Positions 8,891-16,350 of a DNA stretch of 64,000 nt are shown here, one piece after another. Under the pieces are notes generated by a model. That model was not told the origin of the DNA, made no database searches, and worked only from the letters and a program-made list of their open reading frames with translations. Within the stretch, counting starts at the first letter, position 1. Each line of letters begins with the position of its first letter. The DNA comes from Affinundibacterium macrobrachii (lineage in GTDB: Bacteria; Pseudomonadota; Gammaproteobacteria; Burkholderiales; Burkholderiaceae_D): contig NZ_BMYT01000001.1 in assembly GCF_014652415.1 (NCBI RefSeq), positions 1,292,168 to 1,356,167 of the forward strand. Reading direction: 5' to 3'. Made by a program: the position numbers and the translations under genes.

Positions 8891-11026
8891 ATGCTGACAC
8901 GTGTTTTAATCGTTGAGGACGAGAGTATTGTTGCTCTTGATCTGCAACGACGTCTGATTCGACTTGGCTATGATGTACCTCGCGTCGCTGCTAGTTGCGA
9001 ACAAACTCTCAAGGCTATACAAGAAACCATGCCGCATATCGTACTGATGGACATCAATATTGCTGGCGATATTGATGGCATAGACACTGCAGCAAAAATC
9101 GAGCTACCTGTCATTTTTCTAACCGCATATTCTGAAGAAAGTACCTTACAACGTGCCAAAGCCAGCAAACCTTATGGTTATCTGGTTAAACCATTTTCAG
9201 AGCGAGAACTACATGCGACCATACAAATGGCATTGGAACGCCATCAAGTCGAGACCCGCTTAAAGATGAGTGAAAATTTGCTGGCTGTTGCCTATGCAAA
9301 GATGGAAAGTGCAAAGCGTGAATTAGAAATCCATGCAGCGGAATTATTCAAAGAAAAACAGCGCCTAGAAGTTACGCTCAATTCCATCGGCGATGGTGTT
9401 ATCACGACTGATCATGCAGGAAATGTCACGTACTTAAACCCAGTTGCCGAGAAAAAAACTGGTTGGTCGTGCGCTGAAGCGATCGGTTTGCCGATCTCAA
9501 GAGTACTCACATTAATCGACGAGGAAACAGGACTAGAGGGTGTTTCGCCAATTGAAACAACACTCAAGACTGGGCAAGTCACAGGCATGGCGCATAAGAG
9601 TGCATTAGTCAATCGCAATGGCAGCCGTTTTTCTATCGAAGATTCGACTGCACCAATGTTAGACCGCAACGATCAAATTATCGGTGCCGTAGTCGTTTTT
9701 CATGATGTCAGCGAAACCAAACGGCTGGCAGATGAGATGACTTACCAGGCTACGCATGATGAACTTACCGACTTAGTGAACCGTCGCGAGTTTGAGAAGC
9801 GTCTGCAAAAAGCGGTACAAGGTAGCGTTCTGCATCAACAGCAACATGCACTCGCCTACCTTGATCTCGACCAGTTTAAGATTGTCAATGACACCTGCGG
9901 TCATAATGCTGGCGATGAATTACTACGTCAGATCACCGGTTTATTGCGTTTAGCTTTACGCGCTAACGACACCCTAGCAAGACTGGGCGGTGATGAGTTT
10001 GGCGTGCTACTTGAAACTTGCCCACCCTATGTCGCCTTACAGATTTCGGAAAAATTACGAAATATTATTGGCGATTTCCATTTCAGTTGGGATGGCAAAA
10101 CTTTCCCGATTAGCGTCAGTATTGGTTTGGTCAGTTTTGGCGGACAAGAAGCAGAACGGCAAGGCGTGCATGAAATTATGCGTTTCGCTGATTCCGCTTG
10201 CTACACCGCTAAAGATCTTGGCCGCAACCGAATTCACATCTATCAAACCGAAGATAATGCCATCACAAAACGACATGGTGAACTAGATTGGTACACCAAG
10301 ATTTGCAGTGCCCTAGCGGATAATCGCTTGGCATTGTACGGACAAAAAATTGTCGCATTAAATCCATCAGTGCATGGGCAACACCAAGTACACGTAGAAG
10401 TATTGCTGCGCTTGATTAATCTAGAAGGAAAGGTAATTCCACCAATGGCCTTTATTCCAGCAGCAGAGCGATATGGATTAATGCCTGAAATTGACCGCTG
10501 GGTGATCCACCACGCATTTTCCTTTATTTCGAAAATAGCTGCACCTGAAAATGCGATGTTCTCCATCAACCTCTCTGGCGGTAGCTTAAACGACGAAAAG
10601 ACACTCAACTATATTTACGAGCAACTCGCGATAAGTGGTGCTAGGCCACAAAGCATTTGTTTCGAAATCACCGAGACCGCAGCAATCGCCAACTTATTAA
10701 ATGCACGTGCATTTATCGTGAGTTTGAAAGAGAAAGGCTGTTATTTCGCATTAGATGATTTTGGCAGTGGTATGTCTTCGTTTGCCTATCTCAAACATCT
10801 GCCAGTCGATTTTCTAAAAATTGATGGCTGCTTTGTCAAAGATATTATCAGTGATTCTGTTGACGCCGCGATGGTCGATGCGATTAATAAAATTGGCCAC
10901 GTGATGGGATTAAAAACCATCGCCGAATTTGCCGAGAATCAGGAGATCATTAATCAATTACAAATGATGGGGGTCGACTATGCTCAAGGCTATGGCGTTG
11001 GTTATCCTGAGCCATTAACTAAATAA
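8891..11026 (+). CDS. Response regulator with REC-PAS-GGDEF-EAL domains (cyclic-di-GMP turnover)
   Basis: This 711-residue protein has REC at residues 4-120 with acidic pocket E9/D10, phosphoacceptor D54, T78 and K100. A coiled linker follows, then PAS at about 155-285. The GGDEF domain is intact (366-370), with an inhibitory-site RxxD exactly five residues before it (R357-D360). The EAL domain starts with EVLLR (E503) and keeps the NLSGG, EITET, DDFGSG, LKID and AEFAE catalytic stations, so both synthase and phosphodiesterase activity are possible. The ribosome site is GAGGG. It is the likely output of the adjacent three-PAS kinase. The EAL motif reads EVL, a tolerated variant. Which activity dominates cannot be read from sequence. 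Confidence 0.9.
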   Translation: MLTRVLIVEDESIVALDLQRRLIRLGYDVPRVAASCEQTLKAIQETMPHIVLMDINIAGDIDGIDTAAKIELPVIFLTAYSEESTLQRAKASKPYGYLVKPFSERELHATIQMALERHQVETRLKMSENLLAVAYAKMESAKRELEIHAAELFKEKQRLEVTLNSIGDGVITTDHAGNVTYLNPVAEKKTGWSCAEAIGLPISRVLTLIDEETGLEGVSPIETTLKTGQVTGMAHKSALVNRNGSRFSIEDSTAPMLDRNDQIIGAVVVFHDVSETKRLADEMTYQATHDELTDLVNRREFEKRLQKAVQGSVLHQQQHALAYLDLDQFKIVNDTCGHNAGDELLRQITGLLRLALRANDTLARLGGDEFGVLLETCPPYVALQISEKLRNIIGDFHFSWDGKTFPISVSIGLVSFGGQEAERQGVHEIMRFADSACYTAKDLGRNRIHIYQTEDNAITKRHGELDWYTKICSALADNRLALYGQKIVALNPSVHGQHQVHVEVLLRLINLEGKVIPPMAFIPAAERYGLMPEIDRWVIHHAFSFISKIAAPENAMFSINLSGGSLNDEKTLNYIYEQLAISGARPQSICFEITETAAIANLLNARAFIVSLKEKGCYFALDDFGSGMSSFAYLKHLPVDFLKIDGCFVKDIISDSVDAAMVDAINKIGHVMGLKTIAEFAENQEIINQLQMMGVDYAQGYGVGYPEPLTK

Positions 11027-11043
11027 AACGCGTCCGACAAAAA

Positions 11044-12435
11044 TTAGCAAAGGATTGCACCAATTTTTTGCGGGTTGTCGGCTAAATCCTCATCACTAAT
11101 GGTATAAACCGGCGCGAAGCCGCCGCCAGGTGTACGGAAGTTAGTAGTTTGTCCTTGATACACGCGCGCCGCTGTCCACTGTACGCGCGCATCATAGGTG
11201 TATTGGCGAATATCAAATTTCATCTGTTCGGGTAATTCAGGTGATCCCGAAATTCGCTGCCCCGGTGTGATGATGCTTTGTGCGATGTAATCAGCGGATA
11301 AAATTTCATCCCATACGCGTTTCGTTAATTTATCACCGCGATACGCAGCGCGTCCTCCATAACCCGCATTTGGTTTAAAAAACAAATGGCGTCGATTTGC
11401 CCATAAACGCTCGGCTTGATCTGGGCGCACGAGCTCGGTGCGTGGGATATTTTCTAACAAACAAGCTTGTATTTCAGGGCTGACGCCAAGTGCTTGCAAT
11501 TGTTCAGGATCAGTCCAAATCGCTAAATTGGCCTTATCAGCGAATAATGCATGCACTTGCGGATGCGGCGTTAAGACAACCGCATCCGCCAGATAAGCCT
11601 GTCTTAGCGCGTTCGTATTTGCTTGTTCTAGATAAAAATCAGTCAATCGGTTGTATACCAAGTCGATCTTGATATCGCCTTGCCACAAGCGACCTTCACG
11701 CCACGTCAAATCCTGCGGTGCGGCGATTAGCATATGTATACCAGCACGCTGAAGCAATTGTTGGAACAATAAAAATTCTGGGTAGAGATACTGCTCAGTC
11801 GGCGCATCGTCGACAATCGCTATCACACGCAGTTCAGCAAACGAAGTATTCGCTTGCGACTGTTGCGCCAGCATCCACTCATGCCGAAACATAGCAACAA
11901 TATCTTGTTCAAGCGCTTGTACAGTGGAACGATCGTGTACGATATCATCCATCACCGCACAACAAGCTCGTTGGGCGCGTGCCAATACCGCATTGAGCAT
12001 GGCGCCACCTGCGTTTGTATTAACCTCGATCAAACCAATTTTTTCGTCATGTAAATGAAAGTCGTAACCGAAAAAAACACCCTTTGCAGCCGGCTTTCCA
12101 TGTTGCGCAATTGCTGGCGCACGACTTAAGATCTTGTCGCGAAACGCTGGCATCGCCACCACAGATTCTATCGCTTGGATCACCGCAGTCATGGCGCGTT
12201 GCTGGCTCGATGAAACAAATACTGGCTGCGCAGAAAACAGATGCGGACAACGTTGTTCAATTAAGTCGAAAATCTCAGGCGCGGCTAGCTCCACCTTAAT
12301 CGCCTGCTTTAAAGCCCCATCGGGCAAGCTCAAACAGAAGCATTGGCTATTTAATTGTTGTATCGCCTTTGCAGCATCACCCTGCACATGACAGGCATGA
12401 CAAACTTGGTCTGCGAGATTATTTGTTGCGCTCAT
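11044..12435 (-). CDS. Uncharacterised ATP-grasp-like protein
   Basis: The protein has 463 residues and no signal peptide or membrane segment. Two blocks look like ATP-grasp ligase elements: KIGLIEVNTNAGG near residue 140, and FFKPNAGYGGRAAYRGDKLT near residue 355. The latter is a glycine-rich loop with lysine, followed by FDIRQYTYDARVQWTAARVY and NFRTPGGGFAPV, which could carry metal-binding Asn/Asp residues. I do not know the family or substrate; peptide-bond or thiol ligases such as glutathione-type synthetases share this style. The N-terminus has a cysteine/histidine cluster (CHACH, then CFC). It is convergent with the GGDEF-EAL gene and 19 bp downstream of the DUF1801 gene. Confidence 0.55.
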   Translation of the reverse strand: MSATNNLADQVCHACHVQGDAAKAIQQLNSQCFCLSLPDGALKQAIKVELAAPEIFDLIEQRCPHLFSAQPVFVSSSQQRAMTAVIQAIESVVAMPAFRDKILSRAPAIAQHGKPAAKGVFFGYDFHLHDEKIGLIEVNTNAGGAMLNAVLARAQRACCAVMDDIVHDRSTVQALEQDIVAMFRHEWMLAQQSQANTSFAELRVIAIVDDAPTEQYLYPEFLLFQQLLQRAGIHMLIAAPQDLTWREGRLWQGDIKIDLVYNRLTDFYLEQANTNALRQAYLADAVVLTPHPQVHALFADKANLAIWTDPEQLQALGVSPEIQACLLENIPRTELVRPDQAERLWANRRHLFFKPNAGYGGRAAYRGDKLTKRVWDEILSADYIAQSIITPGQRISGSPELPEQMKFDIRQYTYDARVQWTAARVYQGQTTNFRTPGGGFAPVYTISDEDLADNPQKIGAILC

Positions 12436-12454
12436 TTAGTATGACTGAAGTAGA

Positions 12455-12838
12455 TTACAAGCTTTGATAAGCAAGCTTAACGTAATGCATTACATGCTTG
12501 TTTTTAATATCAGCAAGTGTCGTCAACTTGATATGCCGACGAAACTTGCCTTTACCTTCTAAAACACCAAACTGATCGGGTAAACCTGCGCCTTCACCAA
12601 ACTCCAATGACACATGATTCGCGTACGCAAAGATCCCGCAAAACGCCTGCTCGACTGCGAACAGAATACCACCATATTTAATTTCTTCTTGAACTGTTTC
12701 ATCGTTCGAAGTGCTTAGGCTAAGAATTTGTTGACGTAATGCTTGTACCAGTTCATAGCAAACCGCATTTGTTAGGCGCAAATCCTGCAAATACAGTTCA
12801 ACACGATTTCCCATGTCGTTACGATCCTGCGTTGTCAT
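12455..12838 (-). CDS. DUF1801-family (YdhG-like) small protein
   Basis: The 127-residue protein contains the typical sequence EIKYGGILFAVEQAFCGIFAY, then HVSLEFGEGAGLPD, then GKFRRHIKLTTLADIKNK. This is the alpha/beta fold of the YdhG/DUF1801 group. The biochemical role of the family is unknown. Its ATG overlaps the stop of the upstream membrane protein gene as ATGA (12835-12838), which indicates translational coupling. The methionine at residue 9 is an alternative start. Confidence 0.75.
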   Translation of the reverse strand: MTTQDRNDMGNRVELYLQDLRLTNAVCYELVQALRQQILSLSTSNDETVQEEIKYGGILFAVEQAFCGIFAYANHVSLEFGEGAGLPDQFGVLEGKGKFRRHIKLTTLADIKNKHVMHYVKLAYQSL

Positions 12839-13260
12839 AAATCACTCCAAACTTGACGTAAGCCAATTGCATGAGCAGCGGCCAGCAACAAACAAATTGC
12901 AGAACTGGTCCACCAAAAAAGATCACTATTCCCAACGAAATAAGGCTTTAACCAAGGAAATGCCAAAGCACGTGCAAGTAATACGATAATCAAACCAAGT
13001 AAAACCAAACGTCGCAGCGGCAGCACCATGATCAAACCAGCAGCGGATAAAGCATAGGCAGAACAAAGCAAGAGCGCAATACCAACGATCGCCGCCATCA
13101 ATAAGGGTTGTGTGTGACCACGACTCAGCATCGCAACAACTGCCTCACCGGCGCCAAGCAAACGAAACAAAGGCGCGCCCCAAATAAGGCAGGCAAAGTG
13201 TAACAGCGCAGCGACTAACGTCATTGCCGCAGCGATACATAAATAGAGATTGTAGGTCAT
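12835..13260 (-). CDS. Small hydrophobic membrane protein
   Basis: The 141-residue protein has four predicted helices: an N-terminal LCIAAAMTLVAALLHFACLIW, a central LLMAAIVGIALLLCSAYALSAAG, then LVLLGLIIVLLARALAFPW, and a C-terminal LFWWTSSAICLLLAAAHAIGL. I do not assign a function. It is the first gene of a coupled pair with the DUF1801 protein. Confidence 0.65.
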   Translation of the reverse strand: MTYNLYLCIAAAMTLVAALLHFACLIWGAPLFRLLGAGEAVVAMLSRGHTQPLLMAAIVGIALLLCSAYALSAAGLIMVLPLRRLVLLGLIIVLLARALAFPWLKPYFVGNSDLFWWTSSAICLLLAAAHAIGLRQVWSDL

Positions 13261-13333
13261 TTGCGTAGTCTTATTGTGTGGCCAAATTCACTGAAAATTC
13301 ATCCACAGTTCGATCTCTGATTTATCGAAAAAA

Positions 13334-13762
13334 TCACTTCTTCTCTTCACGCAATTTTGCCATTGCTTGCATCATTTCTTTTTGTATCACCGGCATGATC
13401 TCGCCCATGTACACGCCAAATTTTTTCATCGCACTAGCACCTTCTTTTGATTCATAGAAGCTTGCGATCGCGTTTAATTCATCTGCCGTAAACACCTTGA
13501 CCATTTTCTCTTTTGAGATCGATTCGAGAAATTCAATCCGTACAATACTGCGAATATCTTTTAAAAATTTCTCTCTTTGGTCTGCTGGCATCTGCTGCGC
13601 AAGCGACGCATAGGCGTCCTCTAGCATAGCCGACATCGGAACACTTTTCAGATAACGATCCGCCGCCTTCGCGCGTAACTCTGGACTATCTTGCGCAACC
13701 GCCACCGAGGAAAAACTCGCGCACGAGAAAAATAAAGCAACAATTAAACAGCTGAATTTCAT
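13334..13762 (-). CDS. Secreted DUF2059-domain protein
   Basis: The 142-residue protein starts at the ATG at 13762, which has GGTGAG at proper spacing. A clear signal peptide (MKFSCLIVALFFSCASFSS, cut near VAVAQ) is followed by a helical domain with FLKDIRSIVRIEFLESI and the FTADELNAIASFYESKEG signature of DUF2059. A periplasmic location is expected; the role is unknown. It appears monocistronic. Confidence 0.75.
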   Translation of the reverse strand: MKFSCLIVALFFSCASFSSVAVAQDSPELRAKAADRYLKSVPMSAMLEDAYASLAQQMPADQREKFLKDIRSIVRIEFLESISKEKMVKVFTADELNAIASFYESKEGASAMKKFGVYMGEIMPVIQKEMMQAMAKLREEKK

Positions 13763-13899
13763 TTTGATCTCACCAATTAAATTAATAAATACTATTTTAC
13801 CGATATTCAATTAAATAACTAAGTAAATTAACTGGAAAGAAAAACTTACATTTCTTCAACTTAATTTGGCTTAACTTCATTCGGTGCAATTCAAGACGC

Positions 13900-14256
13900 T
13901 TATTCCTCATCGATTGCTTTAAATGCTCTTAACCAAGCCCCCGAAAAGACGAAACGTGGAAAATTAATCCACTGCTCTATCAATAATCTAGCGACTGCAT
14001 TGAACTTACTGGTAAAAGGAACGGGTGGTAGCGTTTCAACTGCATGACCACGTCCTTGCAAGATAAGCGATAGCAGCATCAGACCGATACTGACTAGCAC
14101 GCCGATTAATGAAGCCGCTGTCAGACTCACAATCAAATTCAGATTTCCAATCCAAAACAAGGGCACAGCCACAATATGAATCATCAAATTTTTTCGTGAT
14201 CGATGATAAGAAGAATAGCTGTCCCATTGCCAGCGAATCAGTTCATGCAATTGCAT
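13900..14256 (-). CDS. Mpo1-like (DUF962/YGL010w-type) membrane protein
   Basis: In 118 residues the protein has conserved histidines in SYHRSRKNLMIHIVAVPLFW, a central double hydrophobic stretch, and QGRGHAVETLPPVPF (GHxxE). The spaced H...H...GH pattern matches Mpo1-like iron-dependent 2-hydroxy fatty acid dioxygenases, so a role in fatty acid alpha-oxidation is possible but inferred only from the motif. It is short but complete. Confidence 0.6.
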   Translation of the reverse strand: MQLHELIRWQWDSYSSYHRSRKNLMIHIVAVPLFWIGNLNLIVSLTAASLIGVLVSIGLMLLSLILQGRGHAVETLPPVPFTSKFNAVARLLIEQWINFPRFVFSGAWLRAFKAIDEE

Positions 14257-14349
14257 AGTTTTGCCTCCGTACTAGTTAGTTATTAGTTAGTTTTCTTGAA
14301 GTAGCTGAATCAGATAAACATCCGTTTTACGATTGGCATCGATACGCAA

Positions 14350-15093
14350 TTATTCTGGATCGGCGTCGAGCAATTGTTGCAAACGACGTTCGTAGAAATT
14401 CAGGAAATCTTTAGTTAATGCGTAGTGCTCGGTATCCTCATACTTTACCTCTTCTATTCCGTTACCGCTAAACTGAAAAATTTTTGCATTCGGATAGGCT
14501 AGAAGAATCGGTGAATGCGTTGCAATAATCAATTGCGAATCATTTTGCACTAGCTGATGAATTGCCGATAATGCGGCGAGTTGACGATTTGGCGATAAGG
14601 CTGCCTCTGGTTCGTCTAAGAGATACAGACCTTCACCGCGTAGCTTCGTCAATAAAAGCGCCATAAACGCTTCGCCATGTGAACGTGCATGCAGTGATTT
14701 GCCACCATAACTATCGAGGTAGCCCATCTTATCCATATAAGTGGCGACATTAAAGAAACTTTCCGCGCGTAGAAAATAGCCATCAGCTGGTCGCTTAGAA
14801 CTCTGCGCCAATCGCAATACGGAATGCAGCGGAGAAATCGTATCAGCAGTTTGAAAACGCACGTTTTTAGTACCGCCTTCAGCACTAAAACCTAGGGCGA
14901 TCGCGATGGCTTCTAAAATGGTCGATTTTCCCGAACCATTTGCGCCTACAAAGAAAGTGACATCGGGATGAAACTGCAAGTTGTTGATCGCCTGCACTGC
15001 CGGCAAATAATATGGGAACTGGTCTTGATCTAAATCCGCGTCGGCGCGTATCGATACGTGTCGCAAATAGGGTTTCGCTTGCAGACTACTCAT
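14350..15093 (-). CDS. Predicted AAA/ABC-type ATPase (COG3910-like)
   Basis: In 247 residues the protein has Walker A GANGSGKST at 50-58, preceded by NNLQFHPDVTFFVG. Walker B is GLYLLDEPEAALSP with the ABC-like catalytic Glu, and the switch histidine is in LIIATHSPILLAYP. A SHGEAF signature-like stretch lies between. It is the compact single-domain type related to SMC/RecF and OLD nucleotide-binding heads, with no membrane partner next to it. The biological role is not known. Confidence 0.8.
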   Translation of the reverse strand: MSSLQAKPYLRHVSIRADADLDQDQFPYYLPAVQAINNLQFHPDVTFFVGANGSGKSTILEAIAIALGFSAEGGTKNVRFQTADTISPLHSVLRLAQSSKRPADGYFLRAESFFNVATYMDKMGYLDSYGGKSLHARSHGEAFMALLLTKLRGEGLYLLDEPEAALSPNRQLAALSAIHQLVQNDSQLIIATHSPILLAYPNAKIFQFSGNGIEEVKYEDTEHYALTKDFLNFYERRLQQLLDADPE

Positions 15094-15218
15094 AACAGGT
15101 GCGCCTCAAATTAGGGAAGCAAGCACCTTAATGGAATATGTAAGAAAAAACAAATCGAATGTTAATATCACTGGCTAGGTAGGCTTTACATTGCAGATGA
15201 ACGCAACAGGTCAAAAAA

Positions 15219-16217
15219 TCAACTGACGGTTTCACCAGCAATCAATACCGGCTGCCATAACACTTGTAGTTCTGATGGCGGCGTGCCGTTCTGCAAAGAT
15301 AGCAGCATCTCTACCATTTTCTTACCTGCCAAATCGGGATTCGGTTGTTCTATCGTCGTTACATTGTAACCAGCCAAAGAATCTTCCATCTTGCCCCACA
15401 CGATGATCGACATTTGCTTGCCGATGGTGACACCCGCATCGAGCAAAGCGCGCATCGCACCGACGCCAGCCATATGGTTATCGACAATGACGGCACTTGG
15501 CGGCGTGGCACTAGCAAGTAACTGTTGCATGGCGGCGTAACCACCACGTCGGTCATTTGAATTATCTTTGAGGTAATCTGGATTCGGCTTCAAACCTGCA
15601 TCGCGCATCACGTTCTGAAAACTATCAAATCGCTGGCGCGCAAAATTCATTTCTAATGGCGCACTCATCAAGGCAATCCGTTGATGACCATACGCGAGTA
15701 AATGTTCAACCGCAACTCGCATACCGCTCTCGTTATCGTAATCAAACCAAGCATGTGGCTCATTGACACTAGTCCGACCATGCGCAACAAATGGCAAGCC
15801 ATGTTGAGCGAGATACGCGACGCGTTCATCATACAATCGAGTACGCCCCACAATCAAACCATCCACTCGGCGCTCTTTCACCATATGCTCGTAAGCACGT
15901 AATTCATTCTCTGGTGAGACTGGCGCCATGATTAAATCCATCTGACGATATTCCAATGCCTCGACCATACCGCCGACAATTTGCATGAACATAGGATCAG
16001 CCAAATCGTTTGCGATCAGCGCATGAATAATACCGATCACATTGGTACGACCTGATGCCAAGCTGCGCGCCATCGGATTAGGACGATAACCAAATTGTTC
16101 AGCCGCCTCTAAAACACGTTGACGAGTGCGCGCACTGACTTCTGGATAGCCGTTCAATGCACGACTAACCGTGGTTTCAGAGATGCCGAGATTTTGTGCC
16201 AAACTTTTGAGGTTCAT
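15219..16217 (-). CDS. LacI-family transcriptional regulator of the alpha-glucan locus
   Basis: The 332-residue protein has an N-terminal helix-turn-helix (LKSLAQNLGISETTVSRALN), a hinge near SLASGRTNVIGII, and a periplasmic-binding-protein-like effector domain to the end. It is the last gene of a same-strand series after GH31, separated by 133 bp. By position it is the likely repressor of the TonB receptor/amylase/GH31 genes. The probable operators are the CAAAGCGCTTTG palindromes upstream of the receptor gene (28150-28193). The effector is expected to be maltose or a maltodextrin. It could instead act elsewhere; the assignment is by proximity. Confidence 0.85.
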   Translation of the reverse strand: MNLKSLAQNLGISETTVSRALNGYPEVSARTRQRVLEAAEQFGYRPNPMARSLASGRTNVIGIIHALIANDLADPMFMQIVGGMVEALEYRQMDLIMAPVSPENELRAYEHMVKERRVDGLIVGRTRLYDERVAYLAQHGLPFVAHGRTSVNEPHAWFDYDNESGMRVAVEHLLAYGHQRIALMSAPLEMNFARQRFDSFQNVMRDAGLKPNPDYLKDNSNDRRGGYAAMQQLLASATPPSAVIVDNHMAGVGAMRALLDAGVTIGKQMSIIVWGKMEDSLAGYNVTTIEQPNPDLAGKKMVEMLLSLQNGTPPSELQVLWQPVLIAGETVS

Positions 16218-16350
16218 GGTACCAAATTCAATATTGATGAAGACAGGCGACTTACAAAAAAGCGAAGTTTAATGGCATGTAGCATGCAGGACAAGGTATT
16301 TTGTCGGCGTCTTTGCAGATCATTAACTTCACCAAATCAGAACATCTTAA

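Noticed and set aside
12388..12402. CHACH in the ATP-grasp-like protein as a c-type heme site (CXXCH)
   Set aside because: There is no signal peptide, and the protein otherwise looks cytoplasmic, so covalent heme attachment is unlikely.
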